Shown here in pieces: positions 47,377-57,828 of a DNA stretch of 64,000 nt. The notes beneath the pieces were generated by a model. The model saw only the letters and a list, made by a program, of their open reading frames with translations. It did not search any database and was not told the origin of the DNA. The number at the start of each line of letters is the position of its first letter. Position 1 is the stretch's first letter. The position numbers and the translations under genes were made by a program. Source of the stretch: Methylomonas sp. (lineage in GTDB: Bacteria > Pseudomonadota > Gammaproteobacteria > Methylococcales > Methylomonadaceae); NCBI GenBank assembly GCA_026989395.1, contig JALSJK010000065.1, positions 1 to 64,000 of the forward strand. Direction: 5' to 3'.

Positions 47377-49401
47377 ATGAACGGAAACAATCGACTCATT
47401 ATTCAGTTTCTAACCATTCTGGCGGTTTTTTTTAGCCACGCTCACAATGCAATGGCCGATTCAGATGAGCTAATGAGCTTAAGCGTTGAAGACCTTTTGA
47501 ATGTTGAAGTTATTTCCACTGCTAAAAAAGCAAAATCTCTTAATGATTCCCCAGCCGCAATCTTCGTTATTACCGGAGATGATATTAAACGAATTGGCGC
47601 TACCTCCATTCCTGAAGCATTAAGATTAGCGCCGGGTTTGGATGTAGCTCGTATCAATGCCAATAAATGGGCTGTGACTGCCAGAGGCTTTAATGGTCGG
47701 TTTGCTAACAAACTGCTGGTTATGATTGATGGACGAAGCTTGTATACGCGATCATTTGCCGGAGTCTATTGGGAAAATCAGGATGTCATGCTGGAAGATG
47801 TTGAGCGTATCGAAGTTATTAGAGGCCCAGGTGCCACATTGTGGGGTGCTAATGCGGTTAATGGTGTTATTAATATTATTACCAAACATTCAGAAGATAC
47901 TCAGGGTGGTCTGTTGAGTGCAGGCGGTGGAACTGAAGAACAGGGTTTTGGCGCTTTTCGATATGGCTGGAAATTTAATTCCAATACGACTGCACGTGCA
48001 TATTTTCAAGGTTTTAATCGGGATGAATTTCATTCTACATCTGGAGAAAATGCGGGCGATAATTGGAATAAAACTCAGGGAGGTTTCAGAATGGATTCGC
48101 AACTGTCGTTAAAGGATACATTAACCATTCAAGGTGATTTTTTCCAAAGTAATATTCATCAGGCAACAACCGAATTTCAGGTAACTCCGCCGTATAGAAG
48201 AGATTTCGATGAAACGATTGATTCATATGGAGGTAATTTTTTGCTTCGACATCAACGTACCTTTTCTCTAACTTCAGATTACACCTTCCAGTTTTTTTAC
48301 GATTTTTATGAAAGGGATGCCGCCTTTTTAAAAGAGAACCGGCATACTCTGGATTTTGATTTTCAACATCGTTTTGCTTTCCTGGACTGGAATGATGTGA
48401 TCTGGGGGCTTGGATATCGTTTAAATATGGACAATTTTGGGGCGGGTGCAGTAACAAGTGTTTCGCCTGCCAAGCGTAAAGATCAGTTATTCAGTGCTTT
48501 TGTGCAGGATGAAATAACCTTGATAGATGATTATTTATGGTTAACCCTGGGAAGTAAATTTGAACATAACGATTACAGTGGCTTTGAAGTACAACCTACA
48601 GCCAAAATTATGTGGAAGCCACACCATCAACATCGTTTATGGGGGGCTGTTTCAAGAGCAGTAAGAACGCCTTCACGCTTAGAGCATAATACTAAATCAT
48701 TACAATTAGTTAATCCACCCCAGACTTTGCCTGTATCACCCTATTTTTTGCCACCTGTAGCCTTGTCGTTTAATGCAAATAATGCTTTTGAAGCAGAAGA
48801 AGTAATCAGTTATGAAATAGGCTACCGAACCACCTTTATTGAGAATTTGTCGATTGATTTAACGGCTTTTTACAATGACTATAGTAATTTGAGATCGGTA
48901 GAATTAGCGCCAGTTGTTTTTAAGGGCACCTATATTGAACAGCCCTATTTTCTTGCGAATAACCACAAAGTGAAAACTTATGGGTTTGAAATTGCCGCAG
49001 TTTGGCAAATGCTGGATTGGTGGCGTTGGGATGTCAACTACAGTTTATTGAAAACTGACTTCAGCAGCGATAAAGCCAAACTTGAAATAGGTGAAAGTCC
49101 GCAACAGCGAGTTTCTTTACGGAGTACGTTATCTCCGAGAAATGATGTCGATTTAGATGTGTTATTTCGCTATGTTGATAAGAACACAGCATTTGATTTG
49201 AATGGCGAAGATATTATCGGTGACTATGTTTCATTGGATATTCGCTTGGCTTGGCGGCCAGTCGAAGGGATCGAGTTGTCATTGGTTGGACAGAATTTGT
49301 TGGCTGAACATCATCAGGAATATGTTCAGGAAACTTCAATAACACAGACGGAAATTGACCGTGGCGTCTACGGAAAAATAACCTGGCAATTCGGGCAATA
49401 A
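47377..49401 (+). CDS. TonB-dependent outer-membrane receptor
   Basis: 674 residues with a signal peptide (cleavage near A27), a plug domain (about 45-165: FVITGDDIKRIGATSIPEALRLAPG, RGFNGRFANKLLVMIDGRSLY, VERIEVIRGPGATLWGANAVNGVINIITK) and a C-terminal beta-barrel ending ITWQFGQ. Siderophore, vitamin and carbohydrate receptors share this fold; the substrate cannot be told. It heads an operon with a YfiR protein, a hybrid kinase and a GGDEF-EAL protein, which suggests a signalling or sensing function. Confidence 0.9.
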   Translation: MNGNNRLIIQFLTILAVFFSHAHNAMADSDELMSLSVEDLLNVEVISTAKKAKSLNDSPAAIFVITGDDIKRIGATSIPEALRLAPGLDVARINANKWAVTARGFNGRFANKLLVMIDGRSLYTRSFAGVYWENQDVMLEDVERIEVIRGPGATLWGANAVNGVINIITKHSEDTQGGLLSAGGGTEEQGFGAFRYGWKFNSNTTARAYFQGFNRDEFHSTSGENAGDNWNKTQGGFRMDSQLSLKDTLTIQGDFFQSNIHQATTEFQVTPPYRRDFDETIDSYGGNFLLRHQRTFSLTSDYTFQFFYDFYERDAAFLKENRHTLDFDFQHRFAFLDWNDVIWGLGYRLNMDNFGAGAVTSVSPAKRKDQLFSAFVQDEITLIDDYLWLTLGSKFEHNDYSGFEVQPTAKIMWKPHHQHRLWGAVSRAVRTPSRLEHNTKSLQLVNPPQTLPVSPYFLPPVALSFNANNAFEAEEVISYEIGYRTTFIENLSIDLTAFYNDYSNLRSVELAPVVFKGTYIEQPYFLANNHKVKTYGFEIAAVWQMLDWWRWDVNYSLLKTDFSSDKAKLEIGESPQQRVSLRSTLSPRNDVDLDVLFRYVDKNTAFDLNGEDIIGDYVSLDIRLAWRPVEGIELSLVGQNLLAEHHQEYVQETSITQTEIDRGVYGKITWQFGQ

Positions 49402-49413
49402 CGCCCAGTATTA

Positions 49414-49959
49414 ATGCTGAACATTAACAGCAAAAAAACGGCGATTCTGTGGGCGTTACTGTGTTTTGGTTTACTGAAACCATTATATGCCAAACCAGTT
49501 GATAAACAATCCCTTCTAGCAGCGTTGACACTGAATCTTGCCCGGTTTACCACATGGCCTGATTTGGTAAATCCGATTTTGAATGTGTGTGTCATTGGTA
49601 ATAATGTTGTACAGGCATCATTTTCCAATTTGAACGTTAAAACCATCAATGGCAAACAGGTGCGCTTTCTAAATCGTTCACGTCTTAGGCCATTGGAACA
49701 TTGCCAGGTGATTTATTTTGGCGACTTGAAAAAAAATCTGGTCAGGCAAGCCTTAATATCTATTATGGGTCAGAATGCTTTAACAATCGGGGAAGGGGTG
49801 GAATTTCTTAAAGCTGGAGGAATGGTTAGTTTGGAACAGCAAGGAGGAAAAATGCAATTAAATATCAATTTGTCGGCAGTGCAACAAACTGGTTTAGTGG
49901 TGAGCTCAAGGATATTAAATTTAGCCACCATTTTTGAGTTTCCAGCTAATATGGAATAA
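49414..49959 (+). CDS. YfiR family periplasmic protein
   Basis: 181 residues, signal peptide to about A26, then a YfiR/DUF4154 domain: LTLNLARFTTWPDL, LNVCVIGNN, VRFLNRSRLRPLEHCQVIYFG, and the conserved LTIGEGVEFLKAGGMVSL. Pseudomonas YfiR represses the diguanylate cyclase YfiN; the domain has cysteines that respond to redox. Here it lies 12 bp after the TonB receptor and 12 bp before a CHASE8-type hybrid kinase, so it may regulate that kinase instead. Confidence 0.92.
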   Translation: MLNINSKKTAILWALLCFGLLKPLYAKPVDKQSLLAALTLNLARFTTWPDLVNPILNVCVIGNNVVQASFSNLNVKTINGKQVRFLNRSRLRPLEHCQVIYFGDLKKNLVRQALISIMGQNALTIGEGVEFLKAGGMVSLEQQGGKMQLNINLSAVQQTGLVVSSRILNLATIFEFPANME

Positions 49960-49971
49960 GGTGATGAAAAT

Positions 49972-52701
49972 ATGACCAGCTTTACTAACGCATCAATAAA
50001 AGACAAACTCCGTATACTCTTGAGCATAAGTATTCTATTGATGTTATTAATTTCTGGCAGCATTTTGATGCTAAATTCGTTTCTTTCCAATCGCTCTGTA
50101 TTGAACAATGAAGCTAACGCATTGGCTGAAATTACCACCTTGGCAATTACACCCGCGCTGATATTTGATAACCCATCAGATGCCCAGCAAACTTTGGATA
50201 CGCTAAAAGCGCATAAGGATATTATTTATGCGGCTGTGTTAAAACCTAATCAACTAAAGCCTTTTGCATATTATCAACGTGAAGGCGACTGGCAAATACC
50301 TGAAAATGAAATAACCCAATCCGGTCTTTGTCAAGATCATCAATTTTCATTGACTTATCTCAGTGTTTGCAAACCATTGGTTCTAGACGATGTTAACTGG
50401 GGCAAGATGGTGTTGGTCATTAGCTTGCATGATATTTATCAACGTCTGGGTAGGGAATTGGCCATTGCAATATGTGGTTTGTTAATAGCTTCCTGGTTGA
50501 TTTTTCTGGTTATGGAGCGGTTTGCCAAAAAATTCAGTGATCCGATTCTGGAATTATTGGCCATTAGCGAGGATGTTCGAAAATCAGGAAAATATGAGAA
50601 ACGTGCAACCATTCAATCATCGGATGAAATTGGTCGTTTGGGGCAGGCATTCAATAATATGCTGGACAAAATTCAGCATTGGAATAATGCCTTGCGGCAT
50701 CAAAAGGAAAATCTGGAAGAATTGGTGGAAGAACGAACCAGAGATTTGGTCGAATCAAAAAATAAGGCATTAATGCTAGCTGATCAGGCTCAAAAAGCCA
50801 GCCAGGCAAAATCCGAATTTTTATCAGTTATGAGTCATGAGATCCGTACGCCACTGAATGCAATCATTGGTTATTCGGATTTACTGAAAGAATCACATCT
50901 TGATCAACAACAAAGTGACTACGTTAATATTATTAATCAATCAGGAAATTCCTTATTAAGTCAAATTAACGATATTCTTGATTTTTCAAAAATTGAAGCA
51001 GGCAAAATGGAAGTAGATCTGGTTTGGTTTGATGTTTATGATTTATTGAACACGGTCCTGTCTAGTAACCGTCATGCCAGTAGCAGTAAGTCCTTATTAT
51101 TAGATCATCAGGTCGATACCGATTTGCCGCATTTTTTGTATGGTGATGAGCAGAAAATCCGGCAAATTTTACATAACTTGTTAAATAATTCCATCAAATT
51201 TACCGAACGTGGCGCTGTTTCACTAACAGTAAAAACCCAAAAGACTGGGCATGATGTCTGCCAGCTTGTTATTACTGTCAAGGATACCGGAATCGGAATT
51301 TCCAAAGAAAAGCAAGCAGCATTATTCGAGCCATTTACTCAGGCAGATGCATCAAACACCCGAAAATACGGTGGCACTGGATTGGGTTTGGCGATCGTAA
51401 AAAAAATGGTGACCTTATTGGGTGGTGAGATTTGTTTTCAAAGCATAGAAGGATTGGGAACAGAATTTGTTCTAAAATTGCCACTGACAATTACTGCACC
51501 TGAATCTCAACAAAGACCGGTTGAATCTCCTTTAATTGCATTGTTTGATGATCAACCGGAATCAGCATTTGCTTTGCAACTAAAACAACTCGACTACCAG
51601 GTCGAAGTGATTCTTCCCGCGACTGCAAAATCTTTACTGCAACAACCGGATTTAATAAAAAAATATACTCTGTTGCTTTTCAGCCATGCCAGTATTGAGC
51701 AAGCGATTTATTGGCAGCAACAGAAAACTAATAACGATCAAAAAACCATTGCAGCCTATTGCATAGAAGACAAAGCCGGGAATGAAGAGCTAAAGCAACT
51801 GACAAATATGGCATTTATTCAAATCAGTCATGACAATCTGCACATGGTTGAACAGCTTAATCGATTAATTAATGCAGATTTGTCGGATATTGTTTTTAGT
51901 GAAATTGCTGGCCAGACCAGCGTGTTAATTGTTGAAGATAATCCGGTCAATATGTTAATGGCCCAGACCATGCTCAAACAGACTGGTTTTAAAATACACG
52001 CAGCTTCTAATGGACAAATTGCTGTTGATGTTTACAAGACCAATGAATTGGATTTAATTTTGATGGATTGCCAAATGCCCGTTATGGATGGCTTTACGGC
52101 GAGCAGGGAGATTCGCGAACTGGAAAAACAAAGTGGCAGACATATTCCAATTATAGCTTTAACGGCTAATGCCTTTAAGGAAGATAAAGAAGCATGCCTT
52201 GCAGCAGGTATGGATGATTTTCTAAGTAAGCCATTCAAGAAAAAACAATTGTTGGATGTTATGGAACAATGGCTGGCAGTCGATGGTATTCAGCAAGAAA
52301 TTTACAGCGAAAATGAATTGTCGAACGAAGATGTTTTGGATGAAAACATGATTGAAGAGCTAATGGCTATGGACGAAGATAATTCAAAACAATTCATTCG
52401 TCAGATCAGTGCCACCTTCTTTGAAAATGCCGAACAGGTTTTTCAACAAATAGAGATGGCCTTGGCAAAAAAATCATGTGACATTATTGCTAAGTGCGCC
52501 CATCAATTAAAGTCCAGCAGCATGAATGTTGCAGCCAAAAAATTATCCGGGTTGTTCAAAGAACTTGAAAATGCCGCATCCCATAAAGAATTTCTGGAGG
52601 CGCAAACATTGTGGCAGACAATTAACCAGGAATACCAATATGTTGTAAAGGCTTATGACAACCTATTAATGGATGAAGCGAGTTGCGAAGAAAATGGATA
52701 A
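49972..52701 (+). CDS. Hybrid sensor histidine kinase with receiver and HPt domains
   Basis: 909 residues. Two membrane helices (about 16-38 and 164-186) bracket a CHASE8-like periplasmic sensor. HAMP follows, then HisKA with phospho-acceptor His289 (SHEIRTP), a HATPase domain ([22 protein letters not shown]), a degenerate receiver-like segment (about 520-635), a true receiver with Asp699 ([11 protein letters not shown]), and an HPt domain with His844 (AHQLKSSS). This is a full phosphorelay in one chain, well suited to phosphorylate the receiver of the next protein. It overlaps that gene by eight bases. Confidence 0.93.
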   Translation: MTSFTNASIKDKLRILLSISILLMLLISGSILMLNSFLSNRSVLNNEANALAEITTLAITPALIFDNPSDAQQTLDTLKAHKDIIYAAVLKPNQLKPFAYYQREGDWQIPENEITQSGLCQDHQFSLTYLSVCKPLVLDDVNWGKMVLVISLHDIYQRLGRELAIAICGLLIASWLIFLVMERFAKKFSDPILELLAISEDVRKSGKYEKRATIQSSDEIGRLGQAFNNMLDKIQHWNNALRHQKENLEELVEERTRDLVESKNKALMLADQAQKASQAKSEFLSVMSHEIRTPLNAIIGYSDLLKESHLDQQQSDYVNIINQSGNSLLSQINDILDFSKIEAGKMEVDLVWFDVYDLLNTVLSSNRHASSSKSLLLDHQVDTDLPHFLYGDEQKIRQILHNLLNNSIKFTERGAVSLTVKTQKTGHDVCQLVITVKDTGIGISKEKQAALFEPFTQADASNTRKYGGTGLGLAIVKKMVTLLGGEICFQSIEGLGTEFVLKLPLTITAPESQQRPVESPLIALFDDQPESAFALQLKQLDYQVEVILPATAKSLLQQPDLIKKYTLLLFSHASIEQAIYWQQQKTNNDQKTIAAYCIEDKAGNEELKQLTNMAFIQISHDNLHMVEQLNRLINADLSDIVFSEIAGQTSVLIVEDNPVNMLMAQTMLKQTGFKIHAASNGQIAVDVYKTNELDLILMDCQMPVMDGFTASREIRELEKQSGRHIPIIALTANAFKEDKEACLAAGMDDFLSKPFKKKQLLDVMEQWLAVDGIQQEIYSENELSNEDVLDENMIEELMAMDEDNSKQFIRQISATFFENAEQVFQQIEMALAKKSCDIIAKCAHQLKSSSMNVAAKKLSGLFKELENAASHKEFLEAQTLWQTINQEYQYVVKAYDNLLMDEASCEENG

Positions 52702-54883
52702 AATTTATAAAATTTTGGTTATTGATGATGATCCAACGCTATGTTTGATTGCAGAAAAAAAATTGTCGCAGTACGGCTATCAAGTTTTTACTGCTGAAAC
52801 TGGGAATGAAGGCATCACCAAGGATCTTGAATGTATGCCTGATCTAGTATTATTAGATTACGATTTGCCCGATATGGGCGGTATTGATGTTTGTAAATAT
52901 CTACGGCAAAACATTACGCGTAAAGACAAACCCATTGTATTTGTTGCAGGAACAGATGAATATCAATCCATTGAAAGTGCATTCCAGGCTGGCGCTACAG
53001 ATTTTTCCAGAAAACCGATAAACTGGACCATTCTGATCTATCGAATTAAGTATTTATTGCGCGCCTATGAAATCAACTTGTCCTTGATATCTAGTGAGGA
53101 AAGGCTGACCAAAGCACAAAAAATTGCCAAAATTGCCAATTGGGATTACCACCTGGTCAATGAGTCATTTAATTGGTCAAATACTGTTTATGATTTGCTC
53201 AATATTTATAAACAATCCAGAACAAGTTTTACAGTACAAGATTTCCTCAGGCATGTTCCTGCGCAGGACACGGATATTGTCAGAGAAGCAATCGTAAATT
53301 GCGTCAACAACCATGTCAATTTTGAAATTGAACATGAAATCCTAACTGGGGATGGGGGCACGAAAATTATCTCCCATATGGGTAATGTCATAAAAAATGA
53401 TGTCAACGAGGTGGTTGATTGCATCGGCACATTGCAGGATATTACGGAACGGCGCAATACCGAAAATCAAGTCAGAGCACTGGCATATTTTGATTCCTTG
53501 ACTGGCCTAATGAATCGTGAATCATTCTTGATGGTTCTGGATAAGGTTTTGGAAACCAACAAGCAATATCAATTATTATCCGCATTATTATTTATTGATC
53601 TGGATGATTTTAAGCGGGTTAATGATTCTCTAGGGCATAATTTTGGCGATTTATTGTTGTGTGATATTGCCGAAAGATTAAGGAATTGTATCAGGACAGC
53701 CGAGCAGGACAAGTGTTATAAAACCGATAATCTCAGAATGATTGGCAATATTCTGCCTGATCGGGTTTTTAGCGCCAGTTCGATTGATTTTAATCGTTTC
53801 GACCTTGGACGTTTGGGTGGTGATGAATTTACGGTTTTTTTAGCGGACATTCCTAATGAAGAAGTTGCCGCCAGTGTTGCAGGGCGATTATTAAAAGCGC
53901 TTGAAAAGCCTTTTAACCTGGATGGTCATGAGGTTTATGTAACTTTTAGTATTGGCATTGCAATTTCACCAAATGATGGTGACAGTATTCAGACTTTGCT
54001 AAAAAATGCGGATACTGCAATGTATAGCGCAAAAACGAATGGTAAAAATAATTTCCAGTATTACACCAAGGCCATGAATGAGCGATCATTGTATCGGCTT
54101 ACCCTGGAATCAGATCTAAGAAATGCCATTTCCAATGACGAATTGTATCTTGTATTTCAGCCGCAAGTTTGTTTACAGAGAGGTTGTTTAATCGGTGCAG
54201 AGGCGTTAATGCGCTGGCGGCATCGAACAAAAGGAGAAATTTCGCCAGCAGAATTTATTCCTTTGGCAGAAGAAACCGGTCAAATTTTAGTAATAGGCGA
54301 TTGGTTATTTACACAAATCAGTCAATATTTGAAAACATGGAAACAGCAAGGACTGATCCAGGAAAATTTCAAATTGGCATTGAATATCAGCTCGTTACAA
54401 TTTCATCAGACTGATATTTTAGAGAAAGTAAGACAGCAATTTCCAGATTCCAAGCTCAACAAGCATCTTGAGTTTGAATTAACTGAAACTGTCATGATGA
54501 ATAATGTTGAAACCAATCTGAAAAAACTGAAGACACTGGCTACCTACAACATCAGCTTGTCAATTGATGATTTTGGTACGGGTTATTCATCGCTCAGCTA
54601 TTTACATCGATTTCCGGTTGATACAGTAAAAATCGATCGGTCATTTGTGTCAAATATGGAAAACGATGGCCAGGTTGGAATTGTTAAGGCTATTATTGCC
54701 ATGGCTCATGGAATGAATATCAAAGTAGTTGCGGAAGGGATTGAAAATCAGTGGCAGTATGATTTTTTGAAAGAGGAAGGGTGTAATATCGGTCAGGGTT
54801 ACTTCCTTTATCGGCCTATGAAAAAAGATCAATTTCAACAATTATTACTTGAATCAGTCAATAAGGTTAGTGTTTGTCCTTAA
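52694..54883 (+). CDS. REC-PAS-GGDEF-EAL c-di-GMP turnover protein
   Basis: 729 residues with ATG 52694 (a start at 52673 adds seven). The receiver domain (1-130) has acidic VIDDDP and phospho-acceptor D55 (LLDYDLPD). A PAS domain follows (about 145-255). The GGDEF domain has an intact RLGGDEF and an about 30-residue insert before it; the EAL domain has [16 protein letters not shown] and KIDRSFV intact. So both synthesis and breakdown are possible. The likely phosphodonor is the upstream HPt, giving TonB receptor/YfiR to kinase to c-di-GMP signalling. Confidence 0.93.
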   Translation: MDKIYKILVIDDDPTLCLIAEKKLSQYGYQVFTAETGNEGITKDLECMPDLVLLDYDLPDMGGIDVCKYLRQNITRKDKPIVFVAGTDEYQSIESAFQAGATDFSRKPINWTILIYRIKYLLRAYEINLSLISSEERLTKAQKIAKIANWDYHLVNESFNWSNTVYDLLNIYKQSRTSFTVQDFLRHVPAQDTDIVREAIVNCVNNHVNFEIEHEILTGDGGTKIISHMGNVIKNDVNEVVDCIGTLQDITERRNTENQVRALAYFDSLTGLMNRESFLMVLDKVLETNKQYQLLSALLFIDLDDFKRVNDSLGHNFGDLLLCDIAERLRNCIRTAEQDKCYKTDNLRMIGNILPDRVFSASSIDFNRFDLGRLGGDEFTVFLADIPNEEVAASVAGRLLKALEKPFNLDGHEVYVTFSIGIAISPNDGDSIQTLLKNADTAMYSAKTNGKNNFQYYTKAMNERSLYRLTLESDLRNAISNDELYLVFQPQVCLQRGCLIGAEALMRWRHRTKGEISPAEFIPLAEETGQILVIGDWLFTQISQYLKTWKQQGLIQENFKLALNISSLQFHQTDILEKVRQQFPDSKLNKHLEFELTETVMMNNVETNLKKLKTLATYNISLSIDDFGTGYSSLSYLHRFPVDTVKIDRSFVSNMENDGQVGIVKAIIAMAHGMNIKVVAEGIENQWQYDFLKEEGCNIGQGYFLYRPMKKDQFQQLLLESVNKVSVCP

Positions 54884-55019
54884 TTTTGTCTACTTGATGT
54901 TTGTAAGGATGTTTTTTTAAAAAAAAGTGCTCTGTACACAATATTAACTTCGGGTAAGAAATTAAGGTTTAAATCATGTCCAGAGCGAATCGAAAGGTGA
55001 ACTACGAATGAAAAAAATA

Positions 55020-55039
55020 AAACTAAACTAAACTAAACT
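55020..55039 (-). repeat. Four tandem AAACT units at the PEP-CTERM stop
   Basis: AAACT repeats exactly four times at 55020-55039, covering the last codons and the stop. Change in unit number would shift the reading frame of the sorting-signal end. Confidence 0.8.
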
Positions 55040-55823
55040 TTTTACGGGCTGTTAGAAAGCCAATGCCTGTAATCATTAACCAACCAGCCGCAGGAACAGG
55101 CACAGGAGTTTGTTGAACAAATCCAGTCATACTAACAATGCTGTCTGCACTAAGATTAAATGAGACTTCGATACCCATTTGATCGTAAGCCAGGTCGCCT
55201 ATGATTGAATCAGTATCTGTGTAGACAGGGGAGCTGCTGGTTGAAGGTCCGCCCAAATGAAAATGTGTGTCTCCAACATCAACATTTTTATTCAGGCTGC
55301 CGAGTCCCCCAACTGAAGTATCAATATCCCATGATTGTACGACTTTGTTACCGCCTAGTCCCTGAATTTGGGCGCCAGCACTGGTTTTTGAAGTTAATGA
55401 ATAGGAAACGCTGGATTTGGTTTCAATAGGGTCGCTAAGAGCAATAGGCAAGTCAAAAATAAAAGAATAATTGCTTGCGCTTGAAGTTGTTTCAGCACCC
55501 AGGTTGAAAAAAAGCACTGGATCAGCATTACCACTGATTGAATTAACCATGACCTTTTCGCCATTATCCAGGCTCCATGTGATGCCGCCAAAGTCATTAG
55601 CAACTCCGCTGCCAATAATCTTTTCTTTACTTAGTGCAATATCGCCAGTTTTTGCATCATAAAGAAACTCTCCGCCACCAATGTTTTTGCCATCTGCTTT
55701 GATCGTGAAAGCTGATGAACAGGTAGCCTTGCCACATGGCACTATCGTACCAGCGTTAGCGGGGGCATAGAAACAAAAGTTTAGTGCCAATACACCTAGA
55801 ATTGGAATCTTGTTGGTAATCAT
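55023..55823 (-). CDS. PEP-CTERM exported surface protein
   Basis: 266 residues with an N-terminal signal peptide (about 1-24) and a C-terminal sorting signal: PVPVPAAGWL, a hydrophobic helix and ARKKFSLV. That is the PEP-CTERM pattern, recognised by an exosortase in bacteria that make extracellular polysaccharide. The mature part is low-complexity, Ser/Gly-rich, and unlike a known enzyme. ATG 55823 is chosen because AGGAG lies directly upstream; an ATG at 55838 would overlap it. A sigma-54-type promoter lies at 55901-55917. Four tandem AAACT units span the stop codon. Confidence 0.87.
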   Translation of the reverse strand: MITNKIPILGVLALNFCFYAPANAGTIVPCGKATCSSAFTIKADGKNIGGGEFLYDAKTGDIALSKEKIIGSGVANDFGGITWSLDNGEKVMVNSISGNADPVLFFNLGAETTSSASNYSFIFDLPIALSDPIETKSSVSYSLTSKTSAGAQIQGLGGNKVVQSWDIDTSVGGLGSLNKNVDVGDTHFHLGGPSTSSSPVYTDTDSIIGDLAYDQMGIEVSFNLSADSIVSMTGFVQQTPVPVPAAGWLMITGIGFLTARKKFSLV

Positions 55824-56173
55824 TAAAAATCTCCTCATTATTGATGTTGGTAAAGATTGTTTTTTCCTGTCAATCCAGCGAGCAGGTTCATTGTATAAGA
55901 AGCATTTCTTGTGCCAGATTATAAGTCTTTGTTTTGTAAAAATAATAAATGTTAATGATTCAGGTTTAAGGAATAAACTAAGTTAAATGACACGTTTGAG
56001 CGCCATTTCACTGAAATTTTGTATTTTTAGTTTCTCAGGCTTTGATTTTTTAAAAAGTAAACTAAGCTTTACTTGGAAGATTAATTTTTTTAGCAGTTAG
56101 AAAATGACAGGAAATTTCATAGAGGTGCTGAAAAAATACGGGTCATTTATTTGGATAAGATAGAGGTTTTTAG
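55824..56173. other. Divergent region PEP-CTERM gene / pomA
   Basis: 350 bp containing the sigma-54-like promoter for the minus-strand gene (55901-55917). No coding sequence and no comparable promoter for pomA were found. Confidence 0.6.
55901..55917 (-). promoter_or_regulatory. Sigma-54-type promoter for the PEP-CTERM gene
   Basis: Reading the minus strand, CTGGCACAAGAAATGCT matches the -24/-12 consensus, with GG (55915-55914) and GC (55903-55902) separated by exactly ten bases. Predicted start near 55890, about 67 bases before ATG 55823. PEP-CTERM genes are known to be controlled by the PrsK/PrsR sigma-54 system in several bacteria. Confidence 0.72.
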
Positions 56174-56935
56174 GTGGATATAGCTTCTCTGGTTGGATTC
56201 CTGCTTGGCGTGGGGATTATTGTTGCCGCAATAGCGACTGGCGGCGATGTGATGCTGTTTGTTAATGTTCCATCGCTATTGATTGTGATAGGCGGAACAT
56301 TCGGCGTCACCTTAATGCGTATTCCGCTATCTGATTTTTTACGTTCCTTTGGAGTTTTAGGCAAGGCTTTTCTGAACAAGAAAGAAGACCCAAATGAATT
56401 GATCGAAGAGGCAGTTCGTTTGGCCGATGTGGCTAGAAAAAACGGATTGCTGGCATTGGAAGGTGAAGAAATCAGCAATCCTTTTATGAAGAAGGGAATT
56501 ACCCTCTGTGTCGATGGTCATGAGCCGGCATTTGTGCAAAAAATGCTAAGTAAGGAGATCAATCAACTGATCAGTCGCCATGAAGTTGGACAGGATATGT
56601 GGAAAGGCGTAGGCGATCTTGCGCCGGCAATGGGAATGATTGGGACATTGGTCGGTCTGGTACAAATGCTGGCCAATATGTCTGACCCGGCAAGTATTGG
56701 CCCGGCAATGGCGGTAGCGCTTTTAACAACCTTATACGGTGCGATGGTAGCCAACTGCTTCGCCTTGCCGATTGTAGACAAGCTGGCTTCGGTGTTGATT
56801 TACGAAAGAGCCAATAAAGAGTTGATTCTGGATACCATCACCGGTATTCAGGAAGGTATGAATCCCAAGGTGCTGGAAGCTTTGCTAAATTCTTACGTTT
56901 CCGAGAAAAAACGCAAAACTGAAGATGGAGAATAG
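56174..56935 (+). CDS. pomA: Flagellar stator protein PomA
   Basis: Forms the Na+ or H+ driven stator channel with PomB. The 253-residue protein has four membrane helices and is close to Vibrio PomA: VDGHEPAFV, DLAPAMGMIGTLVGLVQML and GPAMAVALLTTLYGAM. The start is GTG 56174 with GAGG seven to eight bases upstream. First gene of pomA-pomB-PilZ. PomA similarity suggests sodium coupling. Confidence 0.92.
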   Translation: MDIASLVGFLLGVGIIVAAIATGGDVMLFVNVPSLLIVIGGTFGVTLMRIPLSDFLRSFGVLGKAFLNKKEDPNELIEEAVRLADVARKNGLLALEGEEISNPFMKKGITLCVDGHEPAFVQKMLSKEINQLISRHEVGQDMWKGVGDLAPAMGMIGTLVGLVQMLANMSDPASIGPAMAVALLTTLYGAMVANCFALPIVDKLASVLIYERANKELILDTITGIQEGMNPKVLEALLNSYVSEKKRKTEDGE

Positions 56936-56944
56936 GTAAATAGA

Positions 56945-57817
56945 ATGTCTGATTGTCCCAAATGTCCCCCTGCTGGTGCACCTTTATGGCTGGCAACATT
57001 TGCCGATTTGATGTCTTTACTGATGTGTTTCTTCGTTTTGTTGCTTTCTTTTGCCACAATGGATGCAGCTAAATTTAAAAAAATGGCAATTTCGTTAGAA
57101 AATGCCTTTGGCGTGCAAAGAGATATACCTGCTACTGAGCCTCCGATGGGAACCAGCATTATTGCCCAGCATTTTTCGCCCGCCCAGACAAACCCGACAC
57201 CTTTGGAACAAATCAAACAGAGCACCAATAAACAGTCAGATACGCTGGATGTCGATGCTGAAAACATGGAGCAGGTCAAACAGCAATTGATGGAAATCAT
57301 GGTGGAAAAAGTTGAAGATCAGGCGGAAAAAATCAAGGAGGCATTAAGGAATGAAATTGATAAAGGCTTGGTAACTGTTGAAACCGATGGCTTGAAGATC
57401 ATTTTAAGAATTCAGGAAAAAGGTTCATTTTCTTCAGGAAGCGCCATACTTAAGTCAGGTTTTGAGCCGGTGATGGATAAAATCACCGAATCAGTCAAAA
57501 ATGCCAAAGGTAAAATTATTATTGCAGGACATACTGATGATATTCCAATCAACACGGACTGGTATCGTTCCAATTGGGAATTATCAGCTTCCAGGGCTGT
57601 TACGGTGGCCCATCATATCTTGAGGCACAAAGGTATTGATCAAAACCGGCTGATTATTGAAGGTTATGCGGAAACCAGACCCTTAGTTCCCAATAATTCT
57701 GCAGCAAATCGGGCAAAAAACAGACGTGTGGAAGTAATTATTGCCCAGGATGACCCAACTGATCAGGAAAACCAGGATCTAGTGAAAGATATCATTGAGA
57801 GTAAGGCCAAACACTAA
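56945..57817 (+). CDS. pomB: Flagellar stator protein PomB
   Basis: 290 residues: one membrane helix with the ion-binding Asp21 (TFADLMSLLMCFFVLLLSF), a plug/linker region rich in Gln and Glu (about 60-165), and a C-terminal OmpA-like peptidoglycan-binding domain (about 175-280; AGHTDDIPINTDWYRSNWELS and NRAKNRRVEVII). It lies nine bases after pomA. Confidence 0.93.
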   Translation: MSDCPKCPPAGAPLWLATFADLMSLLMCFFVLLLSFATMDAAKFKKMAISLENAFGVQRDIPATEPPMGTSIIAQHFSPAQTNPTPLEQIKQSTNKQSDTLDVDAENMEQVKQQLMEIMVEKVEDQAEKIKEALRNEIDKGLVTVETDGLKIILRIQEKGSFSSGSAILKSGFEPVMDKITESVKNAKGKIIIAGHTDDIPINTDWYRSNWELSASRAVTVAHHILRHKGIDQNRLIIEGYAETRPLVPNNSAANRAKNRRVEVIIAQDDPTDQENQDLVKDIIESKAKH

Positions 57818-57828
57818 CAGGAGACAAA

